Shown here in pieces: positions 14,955 to 25,492 of a DNA stretch of 64,000 bases (position 1 is its first letter; every line of letters begins with the position of its first letter). The stretch covers positions 1 to 64,000 of the forward strand of contig NZ_AUGK01000009.1 of the NCBI RefSeq assembly GCF_000422625.1. The letters run 5' to 3'. The stretch comes from Adlercreutzia mucosicola DSM 19490. Its GTDB lineage: Bacteria > Actinomycetota > Coriobacteriia > Coriobacteriales > Eggerthellaceae. The notes beneath the pieces are model-generated. The model made no database searches. It was not told where the DNA came from and worked only from the letters and a program-made list of their open reading frames with translations. The position numbers and the translations under genes are program-made.

Positions 14955-14970
14955 TGCAATGACCGTGCCA
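14955..14970 (-). promoter_or_regulatory. Sigma-54 (-24/-12) promoter, leftward, for the GNAT gene
   Basis: The minus strand reads TGGCACGGTCATTGCA, matching -24/-12 with the same 16-nt span as the other sites. It points at the GNAT start 69 bp away and lies back to back with the rpoN gene. Confidence 0.8.
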
Positions 14971-15098
14971 AAAGTTGGAAAATTTCGCCTCTGGTTTACC
15001 GTTCGGTAACCGAAGGCGGGCGCGGGGTCGCCCGGCGGCCCCCGGCCAACCCTCGGCACGGTTTGTGTTTGGGGAAACGAGAGAACCCAGGGGGTTGT

Positions 15099-16517
15099 AT
15101 GGTCGCACCGGCGAAGTCGTCGCTTCGCGTTGAGTCTCGGTCGCGCGCGGCCGTCACCCAGCACGCGCATCTGGCGCCGGCTGCCATCCAAGGCCTCGAG
15201 GTCCTCTCGCTGCCCGTGACCGAGCTGGCCGCCTACGTGCGCGATCTCGTGGAGCGCAACCCGCTGCTCGACTTCGATTCCGACGGCTTCACCGTGGCGG
15301 TGGAGGATCTGCTCCAAGAAGACGTCGACGCCGAACGCGACGAATGGGCCGACTCCGACGCCGCCTTCCGCCCGCCGGCGCGCACGCGCCAGCAGGAGGA
15401 CGGCTTCGACGTGGGACGCCTGCGCGACGAATGCTCGGAAACCGAGACCCTCGCCTGCCATCTGCGCACCCAGCTCGATGGCGCCGTGGGCCACGAGGTG
15501 CCCCTGGCGCTGGTGAACGCCATCATCGACTGCATCAACGACGACGGTTACTTCGACGGCAGCCTGCCGATGATCTGCGCCGAGCAGGGCTGCGAGATGG
15601 AGGCGGCCGAGCGCGCCCTGGCCTTCGTCCAGGGGCTCACGCCCCGGGGCGTGGGGGCCCGCACCTTGCAGGAATGCCTGCTGCTGCAGCTGGACGACGA
15701 CGCTCCTCTGGCCGACACCGTGCGCCTCATGATCGAGGAGAGCCTGGAGGATCTGGCCGACAACCGCACCACCAAGCTCATGCGCGCCTACCACGTCAGC
15801 CTGGACGATCTGGCGGTGATCCGCAGAGTCATCGCCGGCTTCGATCCGCGGCCGGGCGCCTCGTTCTCCCAGCGCAAGGACACGGTCTACGTCATTCCCG
15901 ATCTGGTGGTGGAACGGAGGGGCGCGTCGTTTGCCGTGCGGGTGACCGGCGAGCTGTCCGAGCGGCTCGTGCGCCACGACGAGTACGAGGCTTTGGTGGC
16001 GGCCAGCGGGGATGCGGGTGCTGCCTCGTGGTTGGCTGACAAGCGCACCGAGGCCGACGCGGCCCTGGTCAACGTGGCCCAGCGCAAGCGCACCCTGTTC
16101 CGTTTCGGCATGTACCTCTTGGAGGCCCAGTACGGGTTCTTCCGTCAGGGACAGGCGGCCATGCGGCCGCTGACCATGCAGCAGGTGGCCGACGGACTGG
16201 GGCTGCACGTGTCCACGGTCAGCCGCATCGTGGCCGACAAGCACATCCTCACACCCTGGGGCACCTACCCCTTGAAGCACTTCTTCTCCACGGCCCTGCC
16301 CGCTACGGGCGCGGGCGGCACGAGCGCGGCTCTGTCGTCGCTGGCCATCAAGGAGCGCATCAAGGCGCTGGTCGCCGCCGAGGACGCCCGCCGGCCGCTG
16401 TCGGATGCGGCCATCACCGAGGCGCTCAACGGCGAGGGTGTGGAAATCAAGCGGCGCACGGTGGCGAAGTACCGCGAGGCGCTGGGCATCCCCCGGCAGT
16501 CGCAGCGGCGGCGCTAG
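15099..16517 (+). CDS. rpoN: RNA polymerase sigma-54 factor RpoN
   Basis: A 472-residue sigma-54, the usual family length. The activator-interacting region I is near residues 8-55 (TQHAHLAPAAIQGLEVLSLP, then LVERNPLLDF). An acidic linker follows, then the core-binding region with GVGARTLQECLLLQL and DDDGYFDGSLP-type helices, an HTH around QQVADGLGLHVSTVSRIVADK, and the C-terminal RpoN box near its end (RRTVAKYREALGIP), which reads the -24 element. The start is the ATG behind AGGGGG; an upstream in-frame start at 15063 lacks one. It sits inside the locus carrying -24/-12 promoters and directly before a sigma-54 activator, so it probably serves this locus at least. Confidence 0.96.
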   Translation: MVAPAKSSLRVESRSRAAVTQHAHLAPAAIQGLEVLSLPVTELAAYVRDLVERNPLLDFDSDGFTVAVEDLLQEDVDAERDEWADSDAAFRPPARTRQQEDGFDVGRLRDECSETETLACHLRTQLDGAVGHEVPLALVNAIIDCINDDGYFDGSLPMICAEQGCEMEAAERALAFVQGLTPRGVGARTLQECLLLQLDDDAPLADTVRLMIEESLEDLADNRTTKLMRAYHVSLDDLAVIRRVIAGFDPRPGASFSQRKDTVYVIPDLVVERRGASFAVRVTGELSERLVRHDEYEALVAASGDAGAASWLADKRTEADAALVNVAQRKRTLFRFGMYLLEAQYGFFRQGQAAMRPLTMQQVADGLGLHVSTVSRIVADKHILTPWGTYPLKHFFSTALPATGAGGTSAALSSLAIKERIKALVAAEDARRPLSDAAITEALNGEGVEIKRRTVAKYREALGIPRQSQRRR

Positions 16518-16629
16518 GGGAGCGCGACGACGCGCGGGCCGTTAAAAGAATGCTGGGCGGCGGATGGGGCTGCCGGCAACGGCACCGGGGCAGGCAAACG
16601 GGGAGCGATGAGCACGGGAAAGGATACAG

Positions 16630-18702
<2,073 letters not shown>

Positions 18703-18719
18703 CGGACTGAAAGGCATTT

Positions 18720-18735
18720 TGGCACGCTATTTGCT
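18720..18735 (+). promoter_or_regulatory. Sigma-54 (-24/-12) promoter before fixA/fixB
   Basis: TGGCACGCTATTTGCT matches the -24/-12 consensus exactly, 46 bp upstream of the fixA ATG and just after the activator gene. Confidence 0.85.
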
Positions 18736-18781
18736 TCTAAGGTTTTCGAAGCCGCAAGACCGATGACCTAAGGAGTGATTC

Positions 18782-19549
18782 ATGAACATCGTTGTGTGCT
18801 ACAAGATTGTTCCCGACGAACAAGACGCACAGGTTCAGGCCGACCGCACGCTGTCCTTCGAGCGCGCTGCCCTGAAGATCGGCGACTACGATCTGAACGC
18901 CGTCGAGGCCGGTGCCGTTCTGGCCGAGAAGGAGGGCGCCACGCTCACCTGCCTGACCGCCGGTGGCGACGCTGTGGAAGATTCCAAGCTCAAGAAGGCC
19001 ATCCTGGCCCGCGGTCCCCAGACCAACGTGGCCGTGAAGGACGCGAGCCTGCCCGGTGCCGGCTCCGCCAAGACCGCCGCAGTGCTGGCCGCGGCCGTGA
19101 AGACCCTCGAGGACGTGCAGCTGGTGCTTACGGGCGAGGGTTCCGCCGACCTGTACTCCCAGCAGGTGGGCATCCAGCTCGGTGAGATGCTGGGCCTGCC
19201 CGTGGTGAACGCGGTCAGCGCCATCGAGATCGAGGGCAACGTGGCCCGCGTGCAGCGCACCGTGGAGAACGTCGTGGAGACCCTGGAGGTGCCCCTGCCG
19301 GCCGTGATCTCCGTGGTGGCCGATATGAACGACCCGCGCATTCCCTCGATGAAGGACATCCTCGGCGCGGGCAAGAAGCCCTCTTCGGTGGTGAGCTTCG
19401 ATGAGATCGGCTATGCGGACGCCCCCGAGGCCGTCGAGGTGGTCAGCACCCTGGCCCCCGAGCAGAAGGATCGCGCCTGCACCATTCTGGAAGGCGCCGA
19501 TGAGGACACCGTGAACCGCCTTCTCGCGGCCATTCGCGAGCAGCTCTAG
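18782..19549 (+). CDS. fixA: Electron transfer flavoprotein beta subunit, FixA
   Basis: A 255-residue ETF beta-type protein. MNIVVCYKIVPDEQD, ISP-like DYDLNAVEAGAVLAEKEGA, DLYSQQVGIQLGEMLGLPVV and PRIPSMKDILGAGKKP follow E. coli FixA almost segment by segment. With FixB it forms the flavoprotein that shuttles electrons between the CaiA-like dehydrogenase and FixCX/quinone. An ATG with AAGGAG is 46 bp after a sigma-54 promoter; fixB follows at 12 nt. Separation of fixAB from fixCX by about 12 kb within one locus is unusual compared with the contiguous fixABCX operon of enterics. Confidence 0.95.
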   Translation: MNIVVCYKIVPDEQDAQVQADRTLSFERAALKIGDYDLNAVEAGAVLAEKEGATLTCLTAGGDAVEDSKLKKAILARGPQTNVAVKDASLPGAGSAKTAAVLAAAVKTLEDVQLVLTGEGSADLYSQQVGIQLGEMLGLPVVNAVSAIEIEGNVARVQRTVENVVETLEVPLPAVISVVADMNDPRIPSMKDILGAGKKPSSVVSFDEIGYADAPEAVEVVSTLAPEQKDRACTILEGADEDTVNRLLAAIREQL

Positions 19550-19560
19550 GAAAGGATGAG

Positions 19561-20478
19561 ATGAACATGGCTCAAATTCTGATGTTCGCGGATGTCCCGT
19601 CCGCCTATGAAGAGCTGGCTTGTGCCGCCCGTGCCCTGGGCGGCGAGCCCGTGGCCCTGTACGCCGGCCCCCGCGCCGGTGCCGAGGAGATCACTGGCTT
19701 CGGCGCGAAGGTGCTGTACTTCGGCGAGATCCCCGCGGGCGCCATGGCCGAAGACGTGGTTCCGGCCTACGAGACCGCGATCAAGCGCGAGCAGCCGGCG
19801 CTGGTGCTGTCCCGCGCGGGCAAGCGCGACGCCCTGGTGGCGGGCCGTCTGGCCGTGCGTTTGGGCGTGCCGGTCGTCAACGACGTGTCCGGCGTGACCA
19901 TGGCCGGCGACGGTGCCGAGGTGTCCCATATGGTGTACGGCGGCGCCGCCATCCGCACCGAGCGCGTGGCCGCCGGGGCCATCCTGCTTCTGGCCGCCGG
20001 CTCCTTCCCGGCCGAGGAAGTGACGGCCGTGGGCGATATCGTGGACGAGGGCATTGCCATCGAGCCCGGTGCCGTGAAGCTGGTGTCCACCGAGGAGCGC
20101 CAGGAGGAGACCGTGGATTTGGGTGCCGCCAAGTGCGTCATCTGTGTGGGTCGCGGCATCGGTTCGGCGGAGAACGTGCAGAAGGCCCTGGAGATCGCCC
20201 ACAAGTTGGGCGGCGAGGTGGCCTGCACCCGCCCCATCGCCGAGGGCGAGGGCTGGCTGGCCCGCAGCCGCTACCTGGGTGTGTCCGGCGCCACGGTGAA
20301 GCCGCAGATCTACATCGGCGTGGGCGTGTCCGGCCAGGTGCAGCACACCGTGGGCATGAACGAGGCCGCCTACGTGGTTGCCATCAACAAGGACAAGAAC
20401 GCGCCGCTCATGAAGCACTGCGATATGGGCATCGTGATGGACGCCGATACCGCCCTGGACGTGCTCGGCCGCCTGTAA
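19561..20478 (+). CDS. fixB: Electron transfer flavoprotein alpha subunit, FixB
   Basis: A 305-residue ETF alpha-type protein. The N-terminal half is Rossmann-like (VPVVNDVSGVTM, then HMVYGGAAIRTERVA). The C-terminal FAD domain has CVGRGIGSAENV, ACTRPIAEGEGW, QIYIGVGVSGQVQHTVGM and AINKDKNAP, the canonical FAD-binding blocks, and these match E. coli FixB well. It is co-transcribed with fixA from the sigma-54 promoter at 18720. A GC-rich stem (20614-20649) about 135 bp downstream may terminate this transcript. Confidence 0.95.
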   Translation: MNMAQILMFADVPSAYEELACAARALGGEPVALYAGPRAGAEEITGFGAKVLYFGEIPAGAMAEDVVPAYETAIKREQPALVLSRAGKRDALVAGRLAVRLGVPVVNDVSGVTMAGDGAEVSHMVYGGAAIRTERVAAGAILLLAAGSFPAEEVTAVGDIVDEGIAIEPGAVKLVSTEERQEETVDLGAAKCVICVGRGIGSAENVQKALEIAHKLGGEVACTRPIAEGEGWLARSRYLGVSGATVKPQIYIGVGVSGQVQHTVGMNEAAYVVAINKDKNAPLMKHCDMGIVMDADTALDVLGRL

Positions 20479-20613
20479 ATCCCGAGGGTGCCTGGGTCGC
20501 TCCCGTTCGAGTGCGGGCGCGACCTGAGGTCCCGCGGACGCGCCCCGGGACGTGAGGCCCGGGGGCGGCCCCGCGGACTCCAACGACGACATCCTCTCTA
20601 TCTTTCCCCTGCT

Positions 20614-20649
20614 GGCCCCTGTCTCCGCCGCACACCGGAGGCAGGGGCC
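20614..20649. terminator. GC-rich stem-loop downstream of fixB
   Basis: Arms GGCCCCTGTCTCCG (20614-20627) and CGGAGGCAGGGGCC (20636-20649) pair with one wobble. There is no T-run. It plausibly ends the fixAB transcript before the DJ-1 gene. Confidence 0.5.
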
Positions 20650-20745
20650 GCCTCTGTTGTGGGAGATTTGCGGGTGGCGGTGCGGGCGGCAATGCGCTAT
20701 GCTCGGGCAGGTTTCAAAACGGGTATCGGGCGAAAGGACAACGCA

Positions 20746-21303
20746 ATGGAGAAGACCGTAGCGATCATGCTGGGCGACGGGTTCGAGCCAGTGGAGGCTA
20801 TCGGGCCGGCCGATGTGCTGCGCCGGGGTGGTGCGGTCGTGGACTTGGTGTCGGTGATGGGGCGCGCGGAGGTGAGCTCCGCCCACGAGGTGACCGTGGT
20901 GGCCGACAAGCTGCTGGACGAGGTGGACTTGTCCTCCTATGACCTGCTGGTGGTGCCCGGTGGCTCGGTGGGCGTGGACCACTTGGCCGTCTGCGCGCCC
21001 CTGGCCGATGAGCTGCGCCGGCGCATGGCCGCCGACGAGCTGGTGGGCGCCATCTGCGCCGGCCCCACCATTTTGGCGAACCTGGGGCTGCTGGAGGGCC
21101 GCGAAGCCGTATGCTACCCCGGCTGCGAGGATGCTTTCCCCGCCGGCGCCTATCAGGCCGGCAGCGACGTGGCCGTGGACGGCAACCTAATCACCGCCAC
21201 GGGCCCGGGCATCGCGCTCGTGTTCGGCGTGGCCCTGCTGAACGCCCTGGCCGGCGCCGAAGCGACCGCCCGGGTTGCTCGCGACATGCTGCTGGTGAAG
21301 TAA
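20746..21303 (+). CDS. DJ-1/PfpI (class I glutamine amidotransferase-like) family protein
   Basis: A 185-residue DJ-1/PfpI-fold protein: MEKTVAIMLGDGFEPVEAIG at the start with the conserved Glu, YDLLVVPGGSVGVD, and the nucleophile elbow VGAICAGPTILANLGLLEG with Cys in AICAGP. Relatives include protein/nucleotide deglycases, chaperones and 4-methyl-5(beta-hydroxyethyl)-thiazole-phosphate-type proteins (ThiJ). The start is the ATG at 20746; a longer upstream frame crosses the GC-rich stem after fixB and has no ribosome site. It lies tail to tail with adenine deaminase. A general stress or carbonyl-detoxifying role is likely but not shown. Confidence 0.88.
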   Translation: MEKTVAIMLGDGFEPVEAIGPADVLRRGGAVVDLVSVMGRAEVSSAHEVTVVADKLLDEVDLSSYDLLVVPGGSVGVDHLAVCAPLADELRRRMAADELVGAICAGPTILANLGLLEGREAVCYPGCEDAFPAGAYQAGSDVAVDGNLITATGPGIALVFGVALLNALAGAEATARVARDMLLVK

Positions 21304-21328
21304 CGCCGGCAGGAATAGGTTGCCCGCT

Positions 21329-23146
21329 CTATTCCCCGTCCACCACCAAATCGGTGAACTGGAACGTGGTGCAATCCACCAGGCCGCGGTTGGTGAGGCG
21401 CAGCTCGGGCAGGCAGGCCAGCGGAATGAGGGCCATGGTCATGAAGGGGGAGGGTATGGTGCAGCCGATCTCGGCCCAGGTGTCCTCCAGGTGGTGCACC
21501 TTCGCGCTCATCTCCTCGGCGGTCAGGGCGTCCATGAGCCCGGCGATGGGCAGCTCCACGAGTCCGAGCACCTCGCCGTCGGCCACCACGACCATGCCGC
21601 CACCCACCTCGGCGAGCGTGTTGGCCGCCAGGGCCATGTCCTCGTCGTTGGTCCCTACCACCAGCAGGTTGTGGGCGTCGTGGGCCACGGTGGAGGCCAT
21701 CGCGCCCCGCTTGATGCCGAAGCCCTTGGTGAAGCCCACGCCGTGGGTGCCCGTCTCGTGATGGCGCTCGAAGACGAAGGTCTTCAGCACGTCCTGGTCC
21801 AGGTCGCTTTCCAGGGCCCCGTCGCGTACGGTGAGCGCCACGGAGGCCTCGCGGTCGGGCACCGATCCGGGCAGAAGCTCGATGGCCCGCACGGTGACGG
21901 TATCGCCGTCGGAGGCGTCGGCAGGCGCTTCCACGCGGAAAGCGTCTGGGGTGATGGTGCGCCCGAGGTGCATGGAGTGGGTGACCCAGTCCGGGTAGTC
22001 GAAGGGCACCAGATCGAAGGTGCATGCGCCCATCTCGGCCACTACTTCGCCGTCGATCATGGTGCGCACGACGTTCAAATCTTCCAGGTTGTCCAGAAAC
22101 ACGATGTCGGCGCACTTGCCCGGGGTGATGGAGCCCAGCTCGTGCTCCATGCGGAAGCAGGTGGCGGTGTTGATGGTCATCATCTGGATGGCGGCCACGA
22201 CGGGGATGCCCAGGCTCACGGCCATGCGCAGGATGTAGTCCAGATGCCCCTCGGCCACCAGGGTGTGGGGGTGGGTGTCGTCAGAGATGAGGTTCGCGAA
22301 GCGGGTGTCGATGCCGGTCTCGGTGATGGCGGCCGCCAGCTGGGGCAGGTCGAGCCACGCCGAGCCGTAGCGCAGCTGGGCGTACTGCCCGAGGCGCATC
22401 TTGGCGAGCACGTCCTCGGCCCGGGTGGACTCGTGGCAGCAGCGCACGCCGCAGGCCACATACGCGTTGAGCCCCCGGTCGGTCTCGGGGATGGAGTAGT
22501 GGCCCGTGATGACCTTGTCGGCCGCGAGCGTCTCGGCCAGCTCGCCGTGGGCGTGGTCGGCGCCGGCCAGCACGCCGGGGAAGTTCATCATCTCGCCGAG
22601 GCCCACCACCCCGTCCCAGGTCATGGACTCGGCGATCTCCTCGGGGCCCACGAAGGAGCCGGTGTCCTCGAAGCCGGGCACGGCCGGCACGCAGGAGGGC
22701 GTGGTGACCATGGCCTTCAGGGGCGTGCGGGCGGCGTCGTCCATCATCACCTTCACGCCTTCAAGCCCCAGCACGTTGCACACCTCATGGGGGTCCCAGT
22801 AGATGCCCACGGTGCCATGGGGCACCACGGCCCGGGCGTACTCGCCGGCGCCGAGCATGGAGGATTCCACATGGATGTGCCCATCGAGGAAACCGGGGGC
22901 GATGGCGGCGCCCGCAGCGTCGATGACGCGGGTCCCCTCGCCGATGCAGTGGTCGGCGCTCGGCCCCACATAGGCGATGCGCCCGGCGGCGATGGCCACG
23001 GCGATGTCATCCTGGATCTCGGCGGTGCACACGTTCACGAGTCGCGCGTTTTTGATGACGGTATCGGCCGGGGCCTGTCCTTGGGCCACGGCGGCCAGGG
23101 TGCGGGTGCATTCCCAGAGCGGTTGCTTGCAGAAATGGTTCAGCAT
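21329..23146 (-). CDS. ade: Adenine deaminase
   Basis: A 605-residue amidohydrolase of the adenine deaminase family. After an N-terminal beta-domain (TVIKNARLVNVCTAEIQ) comes the metal-binding start DGHIHVESSML and the block YWDPHEVCNVLG, both diagnostic. Further down are ISDDTHPHTLVAEGHLDYIL and the C-terminal domain with AHDAHNLLVVGTNDEDM. It converts adenine to hypoxanthine plus ammonia, for purine salvage. The start at 23146 follows AAGGAG; an upstream in-frame start at 23230 is unsupported. It is a single gene, convergent with the DJ-1 gene and divergent from the aldo/keto reductase. No purine riboswitch fold was recognised upstream. Confidence 0.94.
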   Translation of the reverse strand: MLNHFCKQPLWECTRTLAAVAQGQAPADTVIKNARLVNVCTAEIQDDIAVAIAAGRIAYVGPSADHCIGEGTRVIDAAGAAIAPGFLDGHIHVESSMLGAGEYARAVVPHGTVGIYWDPHEVCNVLGLEGVKVMMDDAARTPLKAMVTTPSCVPAVPGFEDTGSFVGPEEIAESMTWDGVVGLGEMMNFPGVLAGADHAHGELAETLAADKVITGHYSIPETDRGLNAYVACGVRCCHESTRAEDVLAKMRLGQYAQLRYGSAWLDLPQLAAAITETGIDTRFANLISDDTHPHTLVAEGHLDYILRMAVSLGIPVVAAIQMMTINTATCFRMEHELGSITPGKCADIVFLDNLEDLNVVRTMIDGEVVAEMGACTFDLVPFDYPDWVTHSMHLGRTITPDAFRVEAPADASDGDTVTVRAIELLPGSVPDREASVALTVRDGALESDLDQDVLKTFVFERHHETGTHGVGFTKGFGIKRGAMASTVAHDAHNLLVVGTNDEDMALAANTLAEVGGGMVVVADGEVLGLVELPIAGLMDALTAEEMSAKVHHLEDTWAEIGCTIPSPFMTMALIPLACLPELRLTNRGLVDCTTFQFTDLVVDGE

Positions 23147-23330
23147 GGCATCTCCTTGTCGTTGGCGGGCGCGGGACGGCGCCGGTCCTTGGGGCCAGTG
23201 TACGCCCGTCGGCCCCTGGCGGCGCGTCAACGACCGATAATGCAGAAGGGCTTCACGCTATAATCGTTGACCTGGAGTTCGCTTCAGGTGATTGAATGGC
23301 CGCAACGAGACAAGGGGCGAGAGGAGCACC

Positions 23331-24491
23331 ATGGAATACCGCAAGCTGGGTCGTACGGGCCTTGAGGCCAGCGTCATCGGGTTCGGGGCCGAGTGGATCG
23401 GCCAGATGGAGCAGGCCGAGGTGAACGCCATGGCCGCCCGGGGCGCGGCGGCGGGTGTGAATATCGTCGACTGCTGGATGAGCGACCCGGCCGTGCGCTC
23501 GGCCCTGGGCGAGGCGCTCGCGCCTGCGCGCGATCAGTGGATCATCCAGGGACACGTGGGCAGCACCTGGCAGGACGGCCAGTACGTGCGCACCCGCGAC
23601 ATGGCGCTGGTGCCGGCGGCCTTCGACGACCTGCTCGCACGGCTGCACACCGATCACGTGGAAATCGGCATGATCCACTACGTGGATGCCTGCGACGAGT
23701 TCCGCGCCATCATGGCCGGTGACTTCATCGCCTACATGCGCGAGCTTTTGGCCGCGGGCCGCATTCGCCACATCGGCCTTTCCACCCACAACCCCGAGGT
23801 GGCGCTTCTGGCCTGCGAGGAGCCGGAGATCGAGGTCGTCATGTTCTCGCTGAACCCGGCCTTCGACATGATGCCGGCCTCAGAGGATCTGGAAGACCTG
23901 TTCGGCGACTACGAGAACGTGGCCGGCGACGGCATCGAGCCGGTACGTGCCCGCCTGTACGCTCGGGCCGAGGCGACCGAGACCGCCCTCACGGTGATGA
24001 AGGGGTATGCGGGCGGGCGGTTGCTCGCGGCCGATACATCGCCCTTCGGCGTGGCCCTCACGCCGGTGCAGTGCATCCACTACGCGCTCACGCGCCCGGC
24101 CGTGGCCAGCGTCATGGTGGGCGTGGAAACCGTGGAACAGCTGGACGAGGCTTTGGGCTACGAGGGCGCCACGGCGGCCGAGCGCGATTACGCCAGCGTG
24201 CTGGCCGGCGCCCCGAAGCACGCCTATATGGGCCAGTGCGCCTACTGCGGCCACTGCGCTCCGTGCGCGGTGGGCATCAACATCGCCCTGGCGAACAAGT
24301 TCTACGACCTGGCCGAGATGGCCGTCGGGGACGGCGCGGCCCCCGTGCCCGCTTCGGTGCGGGCGCATTACGAGGCCATGGCGGTAACGGCCGACGCGTG
24401 CACGGCCTGCGGCCAGTGCGAGCCCCGCTGTCCTTTCGGCGTGCCCATCCCCGAGCGCATGGAAGCCGCCGCCGCGTTGTTCGGGTGCTAG
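23331..24491 (+). CDS. Aldo/keto reductase with C-terminal 4Fe-4S ferredoxin-like domain
   Basis: A 386-residue protein. It begins MEYRKLGRTGLEASVIGFGA like bacterial aldo/keto reductases and keeps the barrel with IGMIHYVDACDEF and IRHIGLSTHNPEV. The C-terminal 100 residues carry two cysteine sets, CAYCGHCAPCAVGI and CTACGQCEPRCPFGV, enough for two [4Fe-4S] clusters. Such Fe-S aldo/keto reductases are common in anaerobes and couple a carbonyl reductase barrel to ferredoxin-type electron transfer; substrates are mostly unknown. A TATAAT at 23259-23264 could be its -10 box. A second member of the family lies at 55775. Confidence 0.9.
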   Translation: MEYRKLGRTGLEASVIGFGAEWIGQMEQAEVNAMAARGAAAGVNIVDCWMSDPAVRSALGEALAPARDQWIIQGHVGSTWQDGQYVRTRDMALVPAAFDDLLARLHTDHVEIGMIHYVDACDEFRAIMAGDFIAYMRELLAAGRIRHIGLSTHNPEVALLACEEPEIEVVMFSLNPAFDMMPASEDLEDLFGDYENVAGDGIEPVRARLYARAEATETALTVMKGYAGGRLLAADTSPFGVALTPVQCIHYALTRPAVASVMVGVETVEQLDEALGYEGATAAERDYASVLAGAPKHAYMGQCAYCGHCAPCAVGINIALANKFYDLAEMAVGDGAAPVPASVRAHYEAMAVTADACTACGQCEPRCPFGVPIPERMEAAAALFGC

Positions 24492-24583
24492 GTGTGCGCC
24501 TGCGGCAGCCAGCTGTTGAGCTCGATCATGAGAATACGGGCTCTTACTGCCCGAGGACGGCGACTGGGCTTTCGCAGAAAGGG

Positions 24584-24883
24584 TTAAGCGACTTGTTCCG
24601 TTGGGTATTCGTAAGTCCTGCTGTAAAGTCCTTCGGGGGCGATGTCGATCTCGCCGTCACTCCAGGTAAGAACACCGTGCTCAATCGAGAACGCGGAAAA
24701 GACCTCGGCATTTCCTAAGGGTGCGAACGCCTCGAAGTCCAGTAACTCAGTGGCGTCGAGCAGCCTGGTCTCTCCGGTGCTGAACGTTACGAGCATGCAT
24801 AGGTTGCCAACGTACCGGGCGCTGACAATCTTCAAGTTGTCGGCGGGCTGACTGGCGCACATGTATCCCTGCGATATAAACAT
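24584..24883 (-). CDS. DUF2442 domain protein
   Basis: A 99-residue protein. The DUF2442-like part is VSARYVGNLCMLVTFSTGET then LLDATELLDFEAFAPLGN, ending with HGVLTWSDGEIDIAPEGLY. It is encoded 15 bp downstream of a DUF4160 gene on the same strand, a pairing seen in many bacteria and sometimes suggested to be toxin-antitoxin-like; function is not established. Codons are less GC-rich than in neighbouring genes, suggesting acquisition by transfer. Confidence 0.8.
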   Translation of the reverse strand: MFISQGYMCASQPADNLKIVSARYVGNLCMLVTFSTGETRLLDATELLDFEAFAPLGNAEVFSAFSIEHGVLTWSDGEIDIAPEGLYSRTYEYPTEQVA

Positions 24884-24898
24884 TTCGCTCCTCCTGGG

Positions 24899-25165
24899 TT
24901 ATGCGAGCGGCTCGATCTTCTCGAAGGGCTTCTTCGCGACGGCGAGGTTCCATGCGCGATAAGCCTCTGCCTCATGCAGGGCGAGCCAGCCGCTCACCAT
25001 TCGGTATTGGCGCAATGGCAGCTTGCCCGATAGTACTTCTCCGTCGAGGCCAACTACCGCCTCTTCGTCTCCGTAAAATACATGCACGTGGGGTTTATAG
25101 TGCTGTGATACATCGTCGTAGTACATCTTTATGACGATGCCCTTGAATCGGCTGAGCTCTGGCAT
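24899..25165 (-). CDS. DUF4160 domain protein
   Basis: An 88-residue protein with the DUF4160 hallmark: IVIKMYYDDVSQHYKPHVHV followed by FYGDEEAVVGLDGEVLSG and LALHEAEAYRAWNLA. AAAGGAG precedes the ATG. It is the first gene of the DUF4160-DUF2442 pair. No catalytic function is known; the conserved HYKPHVHV histidines could bind metal. Confidence 0.82.
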   Translation of the reverse strand: MPELSRFKGIVIKMYYDDVSQHYKPHVHVFYGDEEAVVGLDGEVLSGKLPLRQYRMVSGWLALHEAEAYRAWNLAVAKKPFEKIEPLA

Positions 25166-25492
25166 AATGCGGCTCCTTTCGAGTTTTATGTTAGTTTACA
25201 GCACGTTCGCCGATATGACCATTCGGCAGGGCCCTTCGCCGTGCCTCTGCCTCATAGGCTGCCAGGTGGCCGAGACGGAATGCTGCGACTTGGCATACGG
25301 CGCGGTGAAATTCGCCCCACCTCCAGGGAAACCATCTCACCCATTCTCGGGTATATTTCGCGTTTTCCCAGGTCGCATGAGGGTAAATACCCGAATGCGG
25401 GCGATGACCCCGAGGTGGATCCTCGGGTAGGCTGCGTTTCGTTCGGTTCGCTAGGGAGGGCCGGACGGAACCGATACCAAGGAGGATCTGCT
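25166..25492. promoter_or_regulatory. Intergenic region before the FAD reductase, with an imperfect dyad
   Basis: This 327-bp divergent gap has an imperfect dyad: CATTCTCGGGTATATTT near 25341-25357 and AAATACCCGAATG near 25385-25397. It also contains GAGGTGGATCCTC just downstream. The dyad is a candidate operator for the reductase, possibly read by the LuxR regulator encoded at 27634-29211. No clear -35/-10 pair was picked out. Confidence 0.4.

Noticed and set aside
15056-15071. CGGCACGGTTTGTGTT upstream of rpoN as a possible -24/-12 promoter
   Set aside because: The -24 box has a C for T and the -12 box lacks the essential GC; autoregulation of rpoN is not supported by it.
23147-23330. Possible purine riboswitch upstream of adenine deaminase
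   Set aside because: No three-stem purine-riboswitch core could be recognised in the leader.
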